From Actinocatenispora sp963815125 (lineage in GTDB: Bacteria; Actinomycetota; Actinomycetes; Mycobacteriales; Micromonosporaceae), in NCBI GenBank assembly GCA_963815125.1, contig CAWFFM010000002.1, positions 930,001-994,000 on the forward strand: DNA of 64,000 nucleotides, written 5' to 3'. The notes beneath the pieces were generated by a model. The model did not search any database. It was not told where the DNA came from and worked only from the letters and a program-made list of their open reading frames with translations. Position 1 is the first letter of the stretch, and every line of letters begins with the position of its first letter. A program made the position numbers and the translations under genes. Shown here piece by piece: positions 54,400 to 63,390 of the stretch.

Positions 54400-55602
54400 T
54401 CACCGACCCGGGCTGTGCTGCGGCCGTTGGCCTGTCGTGGACCGGTCTGCGCTCTGCGCGGACCGGCCTGGCCGGAAGGTGGCGGCAGCAATTGCGACCA
54501 CCGCGGACAGCAGAGCCACGAGGCCGAACGACACGGAAAGCGACGTGGCCGCGGCCACCCAGCCGATCAGCGCCGGCGCCGCCAAGCCCGCCCCGTAGGA
54601 GATGGTGGCGACCCCGGCGATCGCCTGCGCCGGGTGTGCGGTCGCCGCTCCGGCGGCGGTGAACGCCAGCGGCACCACCACGGCAACACCGACACCGAGC
54701 AGCGCGAAACCGCCGATGGCCAGGGCCGGGATCCTGGCCATCGCGATCAGTACGGCACCCGTCGCGGCAAGAGCCCCGGCCAGCCGTACGGTCGCCACCA
54801 CACCGAGTCTGGCCACCACGGTGTTGCCGATCAGCCGGCCCGCCGCCATCGCGAACGCGAATCCCGTGTAGGCACCAGCAGCGATGCCCGGTACGGCATG
54901 GGTCATGTCGGTCAGGTACTTCGCCGACCAGTCCGCCCCGGCCGCCTCGCCGAAGATGGCGCAGAAGCTGACCAGCCCGATCAGCAGCACCGGACGCGGG
55001 GGCAGCGCGAACGCCGACGGCACCGGCGCACCGTCGCCGCCCGCGGCGGTCGGTAGGCCCCGACCGGCCCAGCCACCCAGGGCCAGTAGCAGTACGGCCA
55101 TCGCCGCGAAGTGCAGTCGGGCGTCGACGTTCCACGCCGCCGCAGCCACCCCCACCCCGGACGCGAGCAGACCCCCGACACTCCACAGGCCGTGCAGGCC
55201 GGACATGATCGGCCGATCGAGCTGCTGTTCCACCGCGACGGCCTCGGCGTTCATCGCCACGTCGGACATGCCTGAGGCCGCCCCGTACAGCAGCATGCTC
55301 ACGCACAGCACGGGCAGGGTCGGCGCCAGGGCGGGCAGTATCAGTACGGCACACCAGCAGGCCAGCAGGATGCGGGTCACCGTACGGGGGTCGAAGCGGT
55401 GCATCAGCCGCCCGGCGATGCCCATGCACCCCATCGCGCCGATCGCGGGGAACAGCAGGGCCAGGCCGAGCTGGCCGGTACCGGCCTGGATATGGTCGGC
55501 CAGCCACGGTATCCGGGTGGCGAAGGTGCCGGTGACCGCGCCGTGCACGAGGAACACGACGGAGACCGCGGTACGTGCCGGGTTGGTACTGCCCGCTCGC
55601 AT
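54400..55602 (-). CDS. MFS transporter
   Basis: 400-residue protein with about 12 membrane segments and few loops. MFS-type glycine motifs appear in the first half (FLVHGAVTGTFATRIPWLADH, then GRLMHRFDPRTVTRI) and again after the central loop (GFAFAMAAGRLIGNTVVARLG). ATG 55600-55602 has GAGGA upstream. It resembles the sugar/drug MFS groups seen in actinomycetes (FucP- or YbjJ-like). The transport substrate cannot be told; proximity to the mannosidase and ROK kinase hints at a sugar. A terminator separates it from the mannosidase. Confidence 0.82.
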   Translation of the reverse strand: MRAGSTNPARTAVSVVFLVHGAVTGTFATRIPWLADHIQAGTGQLGLALLFPAIGAMGCMGIAGRLMHRFDPRTVTRILLACWCAVLILPALAPTLPVLCVSMLLYGAASGMSDVAMNAEAVAVEQQLDRPIMSGLHGLWSVGGLLASGVGVAAAAWNVDARLHFAAMAVLLLALGGWAGRGLPTAAGGDGAPVPSAFALPPRPVLLIGLVSFCAIFGEAAGADWSAKYLTDMTHAVPGIAAGAYTGFAFAMAAGRLIGNTVVARLGVVATVRLAGALAATGAVLIAMARIPALAIGGFALLGVGVAVVVPLAFTAAGAATAHPAQAIAGVATISYGAGLAAPALIGWVAAATSLSVSFGLVALLSAVVAIAAATFRPGRSAQSADRSTTGQRPQHSPGR

Positions 55603-55623
55603 GACCGTCCTCACTGGAAACCG

Positions 55624-55668
55624 ACCGGCGCCTCTGGCCGTACCCACGGTACGGCCAGAGGCGCCGGT
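55624..55668. terminator. Perfect 21-bp hairpin downstream of the alpha-mannosidase
   Basis: Bases 55624-55644 pair perfectly with 55648-55668 around CAC. It begins 19 nt after the mannosidase stop on the minus strand and lies 21 nt before the MFS start. It is among the strongest hairpins in the window and should end the mannosidase message. Confidence 0.75.
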
Positions 55669-55687
55669 GACGACGGCGGGCGGTCGC

Positions 55688-58600
55688 TCAGCGCCGGGTC
55701 AGCCGCAGGGTCCGGATCTGGAATGGCCGGAACGTCATCCGTGCCGCGCCGTCCGCAAAGTCCACATCGGACAGTGGCTGTTCCAGCAGGTCCACCTCGG
55801 TGACGGTGTCGACCTCGAACCCTGCCCGCAGCGACGCCGATGCCCGGCCGCCCAGCGACTCGTAGAGCCGGACGATGACGTCGCCGGAACGATCGTCCGC
55901 CAACTTCACCGCCTCGACGACCACGGCCGGATCGTCCACATCGACCAACGGAGCCGGGGTCTGGTCGGCCTCGACAGCGGCCAGCGGCAGGTTCAGCGCG
56001 TACCCCTCGGCAACGGCGTCGGCGATGTGGGCGCCCGGCACCAGTGCATAGGTGAAGATGTGGATGTCCTGGTCGGTACGCGGATCCGGACTGTGCGGCG
56101 CACGCAGCAGGCTCAACCGCACCGTGGTGGTGGTGCCGCCGGCCGCGCGGGTGTCCCGGTGCACGTCGTGGCCGTAGGTCGAGTCGGTGACCAGGGCGAC
56201 ACCGTAGCCGGGCTCGCCGACGTGGATCCACCGGTGCGCGTACACCTCGAAGCGGGCCGCGTCCCAGCTGGTGTTGGTGTGCGTGGGCCGGTGTACGTGC
56301 CCGAACTGGATCTCGGCCGACTCGCGTTCGGCGTGCACGTCGATCGGGAAGGCCGCCTTGAGTACCTTCTCCGACTCGTGCCAGTCGACCTCGGTCTGTA
56401 CGTCCAGTCGCCGGCTACCGGCCCGCAGCACCAGCGTCTGGGTGATCCGGGAGTCACCGAAGCTGCGCCGGACCCGGATCGCGCTGTACAGCGGTCCGCG
56501 TTCGGTCACCTCGACCGAATCGGCGACGGTGAGATCGGTGTGCCGGTGCAGGTAGTGCTTGTCGATGTCCCAGGCGTCCCACTGGTTCGGGTGGTCGGGA
56601 TGCAGTTGGAGCAGGTTGCCGTAGTGGCCGGGGGCGAGCACCTCGCGCTGAGCCGGTACGTCGTACACGGAGGTGACCAGGCCGCGTTCATCCACGCTGA
56701 CCCGCAACAGGCCGTTGTCCAGGACCAGCCCGTCCACGATGACCGGGGCGATCCCACCACCGGCCGGCAGGTCGGGTTCGGCGCTGCCGACGCCCAGTGC
56801 GGGCACGGTGGCGAACGCCGCGATCCGACCGTCGGACAGTTTCTGGGTGGCGTCCGCGGCCAGGCCGGATGCCGCCGCCTGCTCCAGCGCCACCGTGGTG
56901 ACCTCCGCCCGGGCCAGCGGCGCGGCGTTAAACACCCGCAGGCCGCCACCGCCGTCACCACCCAGCGCGTGCACCGAACGGTCGATCAGCCCACCGAGTT
57001 CGCCACGGATCCGCTCATAGGTGGCCCGGGCCTCGCGGTGCACCCAGGCGATCGACGAACCGGGCAGGATGTCGTGGAACTGGTGCAGCAGCACCGTCTT
57101 CCACAGCGTGTCCAGTTCCTCGTACGGGTAGTCCGCGCCGGCCTGTACCGCCGCCGCGGTGGCCCACAGCTCGGCGGTACGCAACAGGTGCTCACTGCGC
57201 CGGTTGCCCTGCTTGGTCTTGGCCTGGGTGGTGAAGGTGGCGCGGTGCAGCTCCAGGTAGAGCTCACCGGACCAGACCGGCGCGTCCTCGTACTCGGCGC
57301 GGGCCGCAGCGAAGAACTTGTCCGGATGCTCGATCCGTACCCTGGGAGAGCCCTCCAGGTCGGCCAACCGCCGGGCCTTCTCCATCATCTCCCGGGTGGG
57401 ACCGCCACCGCCGTCGCCGTGGCCGAAGGGCAGCAGGGAGATGGTGCCGACGCCCTTCTCCGCGTAGTTGCGGACCGCGCGGTGCAGTTCCTCGCCGGAG
57501 AACGTGCCGTTGTAGGTGTCGGCGGGCGGGAAGTGGGTGAAGATCCGGGTGCCGTCGATGCCCTCCCACCAGAAGGTGTGGTGCGGCATCTTGTTGGTCT
57601 GGTTCCAGGAGATCTTCTGGGTCAGGAACCAGTCCAGCCCGGCCAACCGGGCGATCTGCGGGAATGCTGCGGTGTAGCCGAACGAGTCGGGCAACCAGAT
57701 GCCGCGGGTGTCCACGCCGAATTCCTCGGCGAAGAACCGCTTGCCGTGGGTGACCTGGCGGACCAGCGCCTCACCACCGGGCAGGTTGGCGTCCGACTCG
57801 ACCCACATGGACCCGACCGGCGCCCAGTTGCCCGCCTGGACGGCCTCCTTGATCCGCTCGAACACCTTCGGCTGCGCGTCGCGTACCCAGGCGTACTGCT
57901 GGGCCTGAGAGGCGGCGAAGAGCAGTTCGGGGTACTCCTTGGCCAGCGCGGTCACGTTGGCGAAGGTGCGGGAGGACTTACGTACCGTCTCCCGCAGCGG
58001 CCACAACCACGCCGAGTCGATGTGCGCGTGGCCGGCGGCGGAGATCTGGTGCGCGCTGGCGTTCGCCGGCCGCGACAGCGTCTCGACGAGTTCGGCCCGG
58101 CCGGCCGCCGCGGTGCCGACCACGTCGTGCAGATCCAGGGCGTCGAGCATCCGCTCCAGCGCGCGCAGGATCTCGTGTCGGCGCGGGTTTTCCACCGACA
58201 GCTCACGCATCAGCTCGTCGAGTACCTCGATGTCGGCGATCAACCCGAAGACCTCGGTGTTGAGTACCGCCACGTCGGCCTGGCGCAGCTGGTAGAGCGG
58301 CTGGTCGCCGGCGGTGCTCTTGTCGCCGAGCTCGGTGGGCGCGATGCCGTGCGGTATCGCCGGATTCGCCGCGCCCTCCAGCAGCAGCGACACCTGCTCG
58401 CCACCGGCGACCGGATTGCCGATCGGGACATAACGGTTGAGCGGGTGCAGTGCCTTTACCGGGGTGCCGTCGGCGGTGTAGGCCATCGCCTCGCAGGAGA
58501 AGCCCGGGCCGCCGCCGAACCCGAGGTCGAAAACGGCCTCCACCTGCTGCCCGGCGAACTCGGCCGGTACCTCACCGGTGACCCGGAACCAACTGGTGGA

Positions 58601-58798
58601 CCAGGGTGCGCCCCACTCGGTGCCCAGGCCGACCGGCTCGTAGTCGGCGACCAGCGCCTCGGCCACCGGTACCGGTTCGTCCGGTACGTGCCAGACCTCG
58701 ACGCTCAGTGGCGCGGTCGCGGTGTAGAGCGCCGGCCGGATCCACTGGACCATCGCCCGGTCGAGCCGTCGCTCGACGAGCACACGATCGTCATGCAC
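55688..58798 (-). CDS. Alpha-mannosidase, glycoside hydrolase family 38
   Basis: 1036-residue retaining alpha-mannosidase without a signal peptide, so cytoplasmic. The zinc-site motif GHAHIDSAWLWPLRET is at about 256-271, and the catalytic nucleophile Asp is residue 371 in GIWLPDSFGYTAAFPQ. The later PFGHGDGGGGPTREMM and the mid and C-terminal beta domains are complete. GTG 58796-58798 has GGAG upstream; an alternative is the Met at codon 16. It probably trims internalised mannosides or PIM/lipoglycan-derived sugars. The ROK kinase gene lies upstream on the same strand, 237 nt away, with no recognised signal in the gap. Confidence 0.92.
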   Translation of the reverse strand: MHDDRVLVERRLDRAMVQWIRPALYTATAPLSVEVWHVPDEPVPVAEALVADYEPVGLGTEWGAPWSTSWFRVTGEVPAEFAGQQVEAVFDLGFGGGPGFSCEAMAYTADGTPVKALHPLNRYVPIGNPVAGGEQVSLLLEGAANPAIPHGIAPTELGDKSTAGDQPLYQLRQADVAVLNTEVFGLIADIEVLDELMRELSVENPRRHEILRALERMLDALDLHDVVGTAAAGRAELVETLSRPANASAHQISAAGHAHIDSAWLWPLRETVRKSSRTFANVTALAKEYPELLFAASQAQQYAWVRDAQPKVFERIKEAVQAGNWAPVGSMWVESDANLPGGEALVRQVTHGKRFFAEEFGVDTRGIWLPDSFGYTAAFPQIARLAGLDWFLTQKISWNQTNKMPHHTFWWEGIDGTRIFTHFPPADTYNGTFSGEELHRAVRNYAEKGVGTISLLPFGHGDGGGGPTREMMEKARRLADLEGSPRVRIEHPDKFFAAARAEYEDAPVWSGELYLELHRATFTTQAKTKQGNRRSEHLLRTAELWATAAAVQAGADYPYEELDTLWKTVLLHQFHDILPGSSIAWVHREARATYERIRGELGGLIDRSVHALGGDGGGGLRVFNAAPLARAEVTTVALEQAAASGLAADATQKLSDGRIAAFATVPALGVGSAEPDLPAGGGIAPVIVDGLVLDNGLLRVSVDERGLVTSVYDVPAQREVLAPGHYGNLLQLHPDHPNQWDAWDIDKHYLHRHTDLTVADSVEVTERGPLYSAIRVRRSFGDSRITQTLVLRAGSRRLDVQTEVDWHESEKVLKAAFPIDVHAERESAEIQFGHVHRPTHTNTSWDAARFEVYAHRWIHVGEPGYGVALVTDSTYGHDVHRDTRAAGGTTTTVRLSLLRAPHSPDPRTDQDIHIFTYALVPGAHIADAVAEGYALNLPLAAVEADQTPAPLVDVDDPAVVVEAVKLADDRSGDVIVRLYESLGGRASASLRAGFEVDTVTEVDLLEQPLSDVDFADGAARMTFRPFQIRTLRLTRR

Positions 58799-59035
58799 TG
58801 TTCAGACTCCCCACTCCTACCGGGTACGGCCGCAGCCACGACCGCTGGATCCCGCGTACCACGACGTTCGGTACGGGCCTCCGGAGCCAAGCTATCCAAT
58901 GCGTCGGCGATCACACCATGCGGCCAATCTCACACCCACGGGAGCATCGACGCACCGTCGTCGGGCTCTACCCGTCAGTGCTTCTACCTGCGTGAATGCG
59001 TTACCAGGATTACCCGGCGTCGCGGGCGCTGCGAC

Positions 59036-60139
59036 TCAGTCGGCCGACTCGTCCCCGGACAGTCGAGGTGGTAGGAACGACCGGGTCCGCCGGTATGTGG
59101 CCCGGCGCGGGTCCCGGCTGAACAACCGGATCTCCTCCCGGGCAAGATCCGCGGCGCCGATGAGGCCGGCCTCGTTGCCCAGCCTGGCCCGTACGATCCT
59201 GGCCTCCGGGCGGAAGCCGCGACCCGACAACGTTCGTCGGTAGGTCTCCCGGGCCGGATTCAGCAGCAGGTCTCCCGCGTCCGACACGCCGCCACCGATC
59301 ACGAAACAGCCCGGATCCAGCGCGCACGCCAGCCCGGCCAGACCGGTACCGAGCCACTGCCCGATCTCGGAGAACAGTTCGATGGCGGTCGGATCCCCGG
59401 CCATCGCCGCCTCGGTGACCAGCGGCCCACTGATCGCGGTCACGTCGCGGCCGGCCCGGTCCAACAGCGCCTGGGCCACCGGCGACTCCGCCGCAGCCAG
59501 CTCACGGGCCTCCCGCACCAGGGCGTTGCCGCTGGCGTACTGCTCCCAGCAGCCCCGGTTACCGCACTCGCACCGGTGCCCGCCCGGCACCACCTGCATG
59601 TGGCCGAACTCGCCGGCCACCCCGTACCGGCCCCGGTGCACCTGGCCGTCGATGACCATGCCGCCACCGATGCCGGTGCCCAGCGTGATGCAGATCAGGT
59701 GTTCCTCACCCTGACCGGCACCGAACCGCCACTCCGCCCACGCGGCGGCGTTCGCGTCGTTCTCCACCACGACCGGCAGACGCAACCGGGACGACAACGC
59801 CTCCCGGAGCGGTTCGTGCCGCCAGGACAGATGCGGGGCGAACAGTACCGACGAGCCACTCGCGTCCACGAAACCCGCCGCACCGATGCCCACCGCGGCG
59901 ACCTCGTAGCGGCCGGTCAGCTCGTCCACCACGTCGGCGATCGTCGCCTCGACCTCACTGGGACTCTTACTTCGTCCCGGGGTCTCCCGACGGGTCTGGT
60001 GCAGTACCCGACCGGCGGCGTCCACCACTCCTCCGGCGACCTTCGTACCACCGATGTCGATGCCGATCGTGAGCCGTCGGAGGAACCGGGACGGTGGGCG
60101 GGTCCGGTAACGGCGGGTGACACCTTGACGGGAAGCCAT
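59036..60139 (-). CDS. ROK-family sugar kinase (glucokinase-like)
   Basis: 367 residues. The ATP loop is LTIGIDIGGTKVAGGV, the sugar-binding region has VVVENDANAAAWAEW, and the zinc-binding ROK signature is CECGNRGCWEQ. GEFGHMQVVPGG precedes it. There is no N-terminal helix-turn-helix, so this is the kinase branch rather than a ROK repressor, despite an Arg-rich leader of about 22 residues. ATG 60137-60139 is chosen; a GTG six codons upstream with an adjacent G-rich stretch is possible. Glucose or mannose phosphorylation fits the mannosidase context. Confidence 0.86.
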   Translation of the reverse strand: MASRQGVTRRYRTRPPSRFLRRLTIGIDIGGTKVAGGVVDAAGRVLHQTRRETPGRSKSPSEVEATIADVVDELTGRYEVAAVGIGAAGFVDASGSSVLFAPHLSWRHEPLREALSSRLRLPVVVENDANAAAWAEWRFGAGQGEEHLICITLGTGIGGGMVIDGQVHRGRYGVAGEFGHMQVVPGGHRCECGNRGCWEQYASGNALVREARELAAAESPVAQALLDRAGRDVTAISGPLVTEAAMAGDPTAIELFSEIGQWLGTGLAGLACALDPGCFVIGGGVSDAGDLLLNPARETYRRTLSGRGFRPEARIVRARLGNEAGLIGAADLAREEIRLFSRDPRRATYRRTRSFLPPRLSGDESAD

Positions 60140-60265
60140 GGGTGCATTCAAGCGCACCCCCTCGTCGCGGCCGTGGCAGGCCCGACCAGGTCAGGGAAGT
60201 TTCTTGCGCGTCAGCGGCAATGGTTGAAGGATGGGACCGTGTCCGTGTCTGAGCGAGGAGCCTGC

Positions 60266-61342
60266 GTGCCCGGTCCATCGGCCCGCCGTCCGGTGATCCG
60301 TACCCTGCTCGGCGGTCTGCTGGCCGTCCTGGCCCTGAGCCTGGTGACGATGAGCGCACCGCTGCCCACCCCGCAGGCGGCGAGGGCCAGCACCCCACAG
60401 GCCGCCATCCCACAGGCCGCCACCCCGCAGACCGGGTACGTCGACGTCGCGGCAGCGACCCTGTGGACCGGCCCGCGACTGGCCCGCGCCGTCGACGCGC
60501 CCGCCACCGGGAACCCGGTCGATCTGCGCGCCTGGACCGACGGCCTGACCCTCGGCCAACGCCGCTGGCTGGTCGGCAAGCTGGAGACCCAGGCACTGTA
60601 CGGCACCAAACTCACCATCCTGCAGCGCTCCGGCGACTGGGTGCAGGTGGTGGTGGACGGCCAGCCCACGCCACGCGACCCGCGCGGCTACCCCGGCTGG
60701 CTTCCGGCCCGCCAGCTCACCACGAATCCGACCCTCGCCCGGCTGAGCCGCCGACCGTTCGCACTGGTCACCGCCACCACGGCGGGGCTGTATCAGGGTC
60801 GGTCCCGCCGGCACAGGCTGATGGAGCTGTCCCTGGACACCCGGCTACCGGTGCTCGCCCGCTCCGGCGGGTCGATCCTCGTCGCCACCCCGGACCGCGG
60901 CGCCGCCTGGCTGTCGGCCCACGACGCCCGGGTGTACGCGGACCAGGCGGAGATCCCCCGGCCCGGCGGGACCGACCTGACCGCCACCGCCCGGCGCTTC
61001 GCCGGCCTGCCCTACGTCTGGGCCGGCACCTCAGCCTGGGGATTCGACTGCTCCGGCTTCACCCACACCATCTACCATGTGCACGGCATCACCATCCCCC
61101 GCGACGCCGACGCTCAGTTCGCGGCGGGCACACCGGTCGCCGAGGATGCCATGCGACCGGGCGACCTGATCTTCTACGCGTACGCCAGCGGCTACGTCCA
61201 CCACGTCGGGATGTATCTCGGCGACGGATACGAGATCGACGCGCCCAACAACACCGCCACCGAGGTCAGCACCGTGGAGATCGTCAAGGTCGCCGAGCAC
61301 CGTTACGCCGACGAGTACGCCGGGTCCCGTCGCTTCCTGTAA
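60266..61342 (+). CDS. Secreted NlpC/P60 (C40) peptidase
   Basis: 358 residues starting at GTG 60266 after GAGGAG. The signal peptide (RTLLGGLLAVLALSLVTMSA) is followed by TPQAA-like repeats and an SH3-like bacterial domain pair (TKLTILQRSGDWVQVVVDG and YQGRSRRHRLMEL). The C-terminal C40 domain has its catalytic Cys in GFDCSGFTHT, His in YVHHVGMYLGDGY and a polar third residue near DAPNN. It should cleave peptide stems of peptidoglycan. No ydaO-like leader fits in the short upstream gap, shared with the divergent ROK gene. Confidence 0.9.
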   Translation: MPGPSARRPVIRTLLGGLLAVLALSLVTMSAPLPTPQAARASTPQAAIPQAATPQTGYVDVAAATLWTGPRLARAVDAPATGNPVDLRAWTDGLTLGQRRWLVGKLETQALYGTKLTILQRSGDWVQVVVDGQPTPRDPRGYPGWLPARQLTTNPTLARLSRRPFALVTATTAGLYQGRSRRHRLMELSLDTRLPVLARSGGSILVATPDRGAAWLSAHDARVYADQAEIPRPGGTDLTATARRFAGLPYVWAGTSAWGFDCSGFTHTIYHVHGITIPRDADAQFAAGTPVAEDAMRPGDLIFYAYASGYVHHVGMYLGDGYEIDAPNNTATEVSTVEIVKVAEHRYADEYAGSRRFL

Positions 61343-61383
61343 GTGTGGCCGGTTCTGTCGGTGCCGCAGGGCAGGATGCGGCC

Positions 61384-61776
61384 ATGAACCCTGATCCGCC
61401 GAATGCGGCCATGGACACCGATCCGCTGCCCCAGCTGCGCGCCGTGTGCCTGGCCCTGCCCGAGACCACCGAACGGCTCAGCCACGGTGAACCGACCTGG
61501 TTCGTCCGCGACCGCAAGGTCTTCGTCAACTACGCCGACCACCATCACGACGACCGGCTCGGCTTCTGGTGCGCGGCACCGCCGGGCGCACAGGAGGCGC
61601 TGGTCGCCGATGAACCGGAGCGCTTCTTCCGACCACCGTACGTGGGGCACCGGGGGTGGCTCGGTGTGTACCTCGACCTCGACACGCTCGACTGGGCGGA
61701 GATCGGCGAACTGGTCACCGACGCTTACCGGCAGATCGCGCCGAAGACGCTGGTGGCACGCCTCGACCCGGCCTGA
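61384..61776 (+). CDS. MmcQ/YjbR-family protein
   Basis: 130-residue protein with the YjbR-like fold (formerly DUF419), a small CyaY-like DNA-binding-related fold. Conserved features are LALPETTERLSHGEPTWFV, KVFVNYADHH and the ending LVTDAYRQIAPKTLVARL. ATG 61384 follows AGGA at suitable spacing; an inner ATG nine codons later is possible. Function is unknown; it lies just after the peptidase and convergent with ramB. Confidence 0.88.
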   Translation: MNPDPPNAAMDTDPLPQLRAVCLALPETTERLSHGEPTWFVRDRKVFVNYADHHHDDRLGFWCAAPPGAQEALVADEPERFFRPPYVGHRGWLGVYLDLDTLDWAEIGELVTDAYRQIAPKTLVARLDPA

Positions 61777-61789
61777 CGACCACCCGCAC

Positions 61790-63259
61790 TCAGCTCCTCG
61801 CGTGCCGGTCCAGGAAGGTGTAGACGTCGGTCTCGTCCACACCGGGGAAGACGCCCGGCGGCAGGGCGGCCAGCACGTGTGAGTGCGCCCGGGCCGACGG
61901 CCAGGCCATCTGGTCCCAGCGCCGGGCCAGCTCCACCGGCGGGCGGCGGCAGCATTCACCGTCCGGGCAGGCGGAGCGTGCCGTATTGGTCGTCTCCCGA
62001 CCGCGGAACCAGCGGGAGTCCTCGTACGGCACGCCGAGGGTGATGGCGAAGTTACGTTCCCGGCTCGGATCGACGTACGCCGCGCACCAGTGTGTGCTGT
62101 TCGGCTTGTCGGTGTACTGGTAGTGGATCGAGAAGCGGTCCGGTGCGGCGAACACCTGCCGACCGCTCCAGTACCGGCACATCCGCTGGCCTTCGATCGC
62201 GCCGGTGGCATCGGTCGGGAAGACCAGACCGTCGTTGGCGTACGCCTTGTAGATGACCCCGGACTCGTCGTTCTTGGTGAAGTGGCAGCGCAGGTCGAGA
62301 TGGCGGGTGGCCAGATTGGTGAACCGGTGCGCGGCCATCTCGTAGGAGACCGCGAACAGGTCCCGTAGGTCCTCCACGGACAGGTCCCGCGCGGTCTTGG
62401 CCTGCCGCAGGAACGGCGCTGCCGACTTCTCGGGCACCAGTACCGCCGCGGCGAAGTAGTTCGCCTCGACGCGCTGGCGCAGGAAGTCGGCGAAGTCGCG
62501 GGGCTGGCCGTGGCCGAGCAGGAAGTGTCCGAGGGTCTGCAGCAGTACGGTGCGCGGGGTGTGCATGCCGAACGATGCCCGGGCCAGGTAGATGCGCCGG
62601 TGTCGCAGGTCGGTGACGGACCGGACCGAGCGGGGCAGGTCGGCGACGTAGCGCAGGGTGAAACCGGAGTGGGCGACCAGCGCCTGCAGCATGCCTTCGG
62701 AGACCGCACCGCCGGAGTAGCCGACGGCTTCCAGGTTCTGGTCGGCCAGCCGCTCGATGCCGGCGAAGTAGTTGTTGCGTTCCCGCATCTCGGTACGCAG
62801 CTGCGCGTTGGCGATCCGGGCGTCCTCAGGGGTTCCGGTGGGTCGCGACTCCCTGCGTTGCAGCTCGGCGTAGAGCCCGACGAGATGTTCCAGTACGTCG
62901 GTGGGTACCCGTTTGCCGACCCGCAGCGCGGGCAGACCCAGTTGCGTGTACAACGGCTCGCGCTGGGCGGCCTCCAGCGTGAGTTCCAGTTGTGCGCGGC
63001 GGGTCGGTGGTTGCCGGGAGAGCAGCTCGTCGAGCCCGACGCCCAGTTCGGTGGCCAGGGCGCTGAGTAACGACAGTCGAGGCTCGACCTTCCCGTTTTC
63101 CAGCATGGACAGCTGTGAGGGAGCCCGACCGACCCGGCGACCGAGTTCCGCGAGGGTCAACCCCGCCTGATTGCGCAGATGACGTAGTCGCTGCCCGAAA
63201 GTAGCCAGATCAAGCTCTTCCGCAAAGTTCTTATTTTCTTCTGACACCAACTTCGGCAT
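61790..63259 (-). CDS. ramB: RamB/ScfR-type regulator of acetate and glyoxylate metabolism
   Basis: 489 residues. An N-terminal XRE helix-turn-helix (about 21-75: FGQRLRHLRNQAGLTLAELG) is followed by an IrrE/ImmA-like domain and the C-terminal DUF2083 region with clustered cysteines (MCRYWSG, THWCAAY, SACPDGECC). In the middle domain the HExxH zinc motif is degenerate (LGHFLLGH), though EANYFAAAVLVP is kept, so peptidase activity is unlikely. RamB regulates aceA/aceB in corynebacteria; the divergent aceA here strongly supports the same job. The ATG is probably leaderless: TAGAGT lies 6 nt upstream. Confidence 0.9.
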   Translation of the reverse strand: MPKLVSEENKNFAEELDLATFGQRLRHLRNQAGLTLAELGRRVGRAPSQLSMLENGKVEPRLSLLSALATELGVGLDELLSRQPPTRRAQLELTLEAAQREPLYTQLGLPALRVGKRVPTDVLEHLVGLYAELQRRESRPTGTPEDARIANAQLRTEMRERNNYFAGIERLADQNLEAVGYSGGAVSEGMLQALVAHSGFTLRYVADLPRSVRSVTDLRHRRIYLARASFGMHTPRTVLLQTLGHFLLGHGQPRDFADFLRQRVEANYFAAAVLVPEKSAAPFLRQAKTARDLSVEDLRDLFAVSYEMAAHRFTNLATRHLDLRCHFTKNDESGVIYKAYANDGLVFPTDATGAIEGQRMCRYWSGRQVFAAPDRFSIHYQYTDKPNSTHWCAAYVDPSRERNFAITLGVPYEDSRWFRGRETTNTARSACPDGECCRRPPVELARRWDQMAWPSARAHSHVLAALPPGVFPGVDETDVYTFLDRHARS

Positions 63260-63260
63260 G

Positions 63261-63287
63261 AGTTCACTCTAGCTGAATTTTTGAACT
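63261..63287. promoter_or_regulatory. Dyad spanning the ramB and aceA promoters
   Basis: AGTTCA (63261-63266) and TGAACT (63282-63287) are perfect inverted repeats 15 bases apart. The left arm adjoins the ramB -10 and the right arm covers the aceA -35, so one protein, most simply RamB, could control both. It does not match the corynebacterial RamB consensus I remember. Confidence 0.45.
63266..63271 (-). promoter_or_regulatory. -10 element of ramB (leaderless)
   Basis: TAGAGT on the minus strand ends 6 bases before the ramB ATG (63259), the spacing expected when transcription starts at the A of the start codon. No Shine-Dalgarno is present. Confidence 0.5.
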
Positions 63288-63309
63288 TCTTCATTATCCA
63301 AAGTACTGG
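63281..63309 (+). promoter_or_regulatory. aceA promoter
   Basis: TTGAAC (63281-63286) and TACTGG (63304-63309) are 17 bases apart. Transcription would start near 63316, giving a leader of about 75 nt ahead of the AAGGAGG at 63376-63382. The region is AT-richer than its surroundings. Confidence 0.5.
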
Positions 63310-63390
63310 GGTTCAGCACCTCCAGCTCACACACTCGGTGGTACCAGCAGAACCAACCGTGCCACGGCCGGCACGAAGGAGGCAGTCGCC

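Noticed and set aside
54884..59074. An uninterrupted 1396-codon plus-strand frame opposite the MFS and mannosidase genes
   Set aside because: It is the antisense of two clear genes, has no domain, and is open because high GC at the third codon position removes stops from the complementary frame.
59036..60139. ROK gene as a NagC-type repressor
   Set aside because: The N-terminal leader is only about 22 residues and Arg-rich, with no helix-turn-helix, so it is the kinase branch.
60158..60265. c-di-AMP (ydaO) riboswitch before the NlpC/P60 gene
   Set aside because: The gap of about 110 nt is too short and lacks the conserved elements, although such switches precede similar genes in other actinomycetes.
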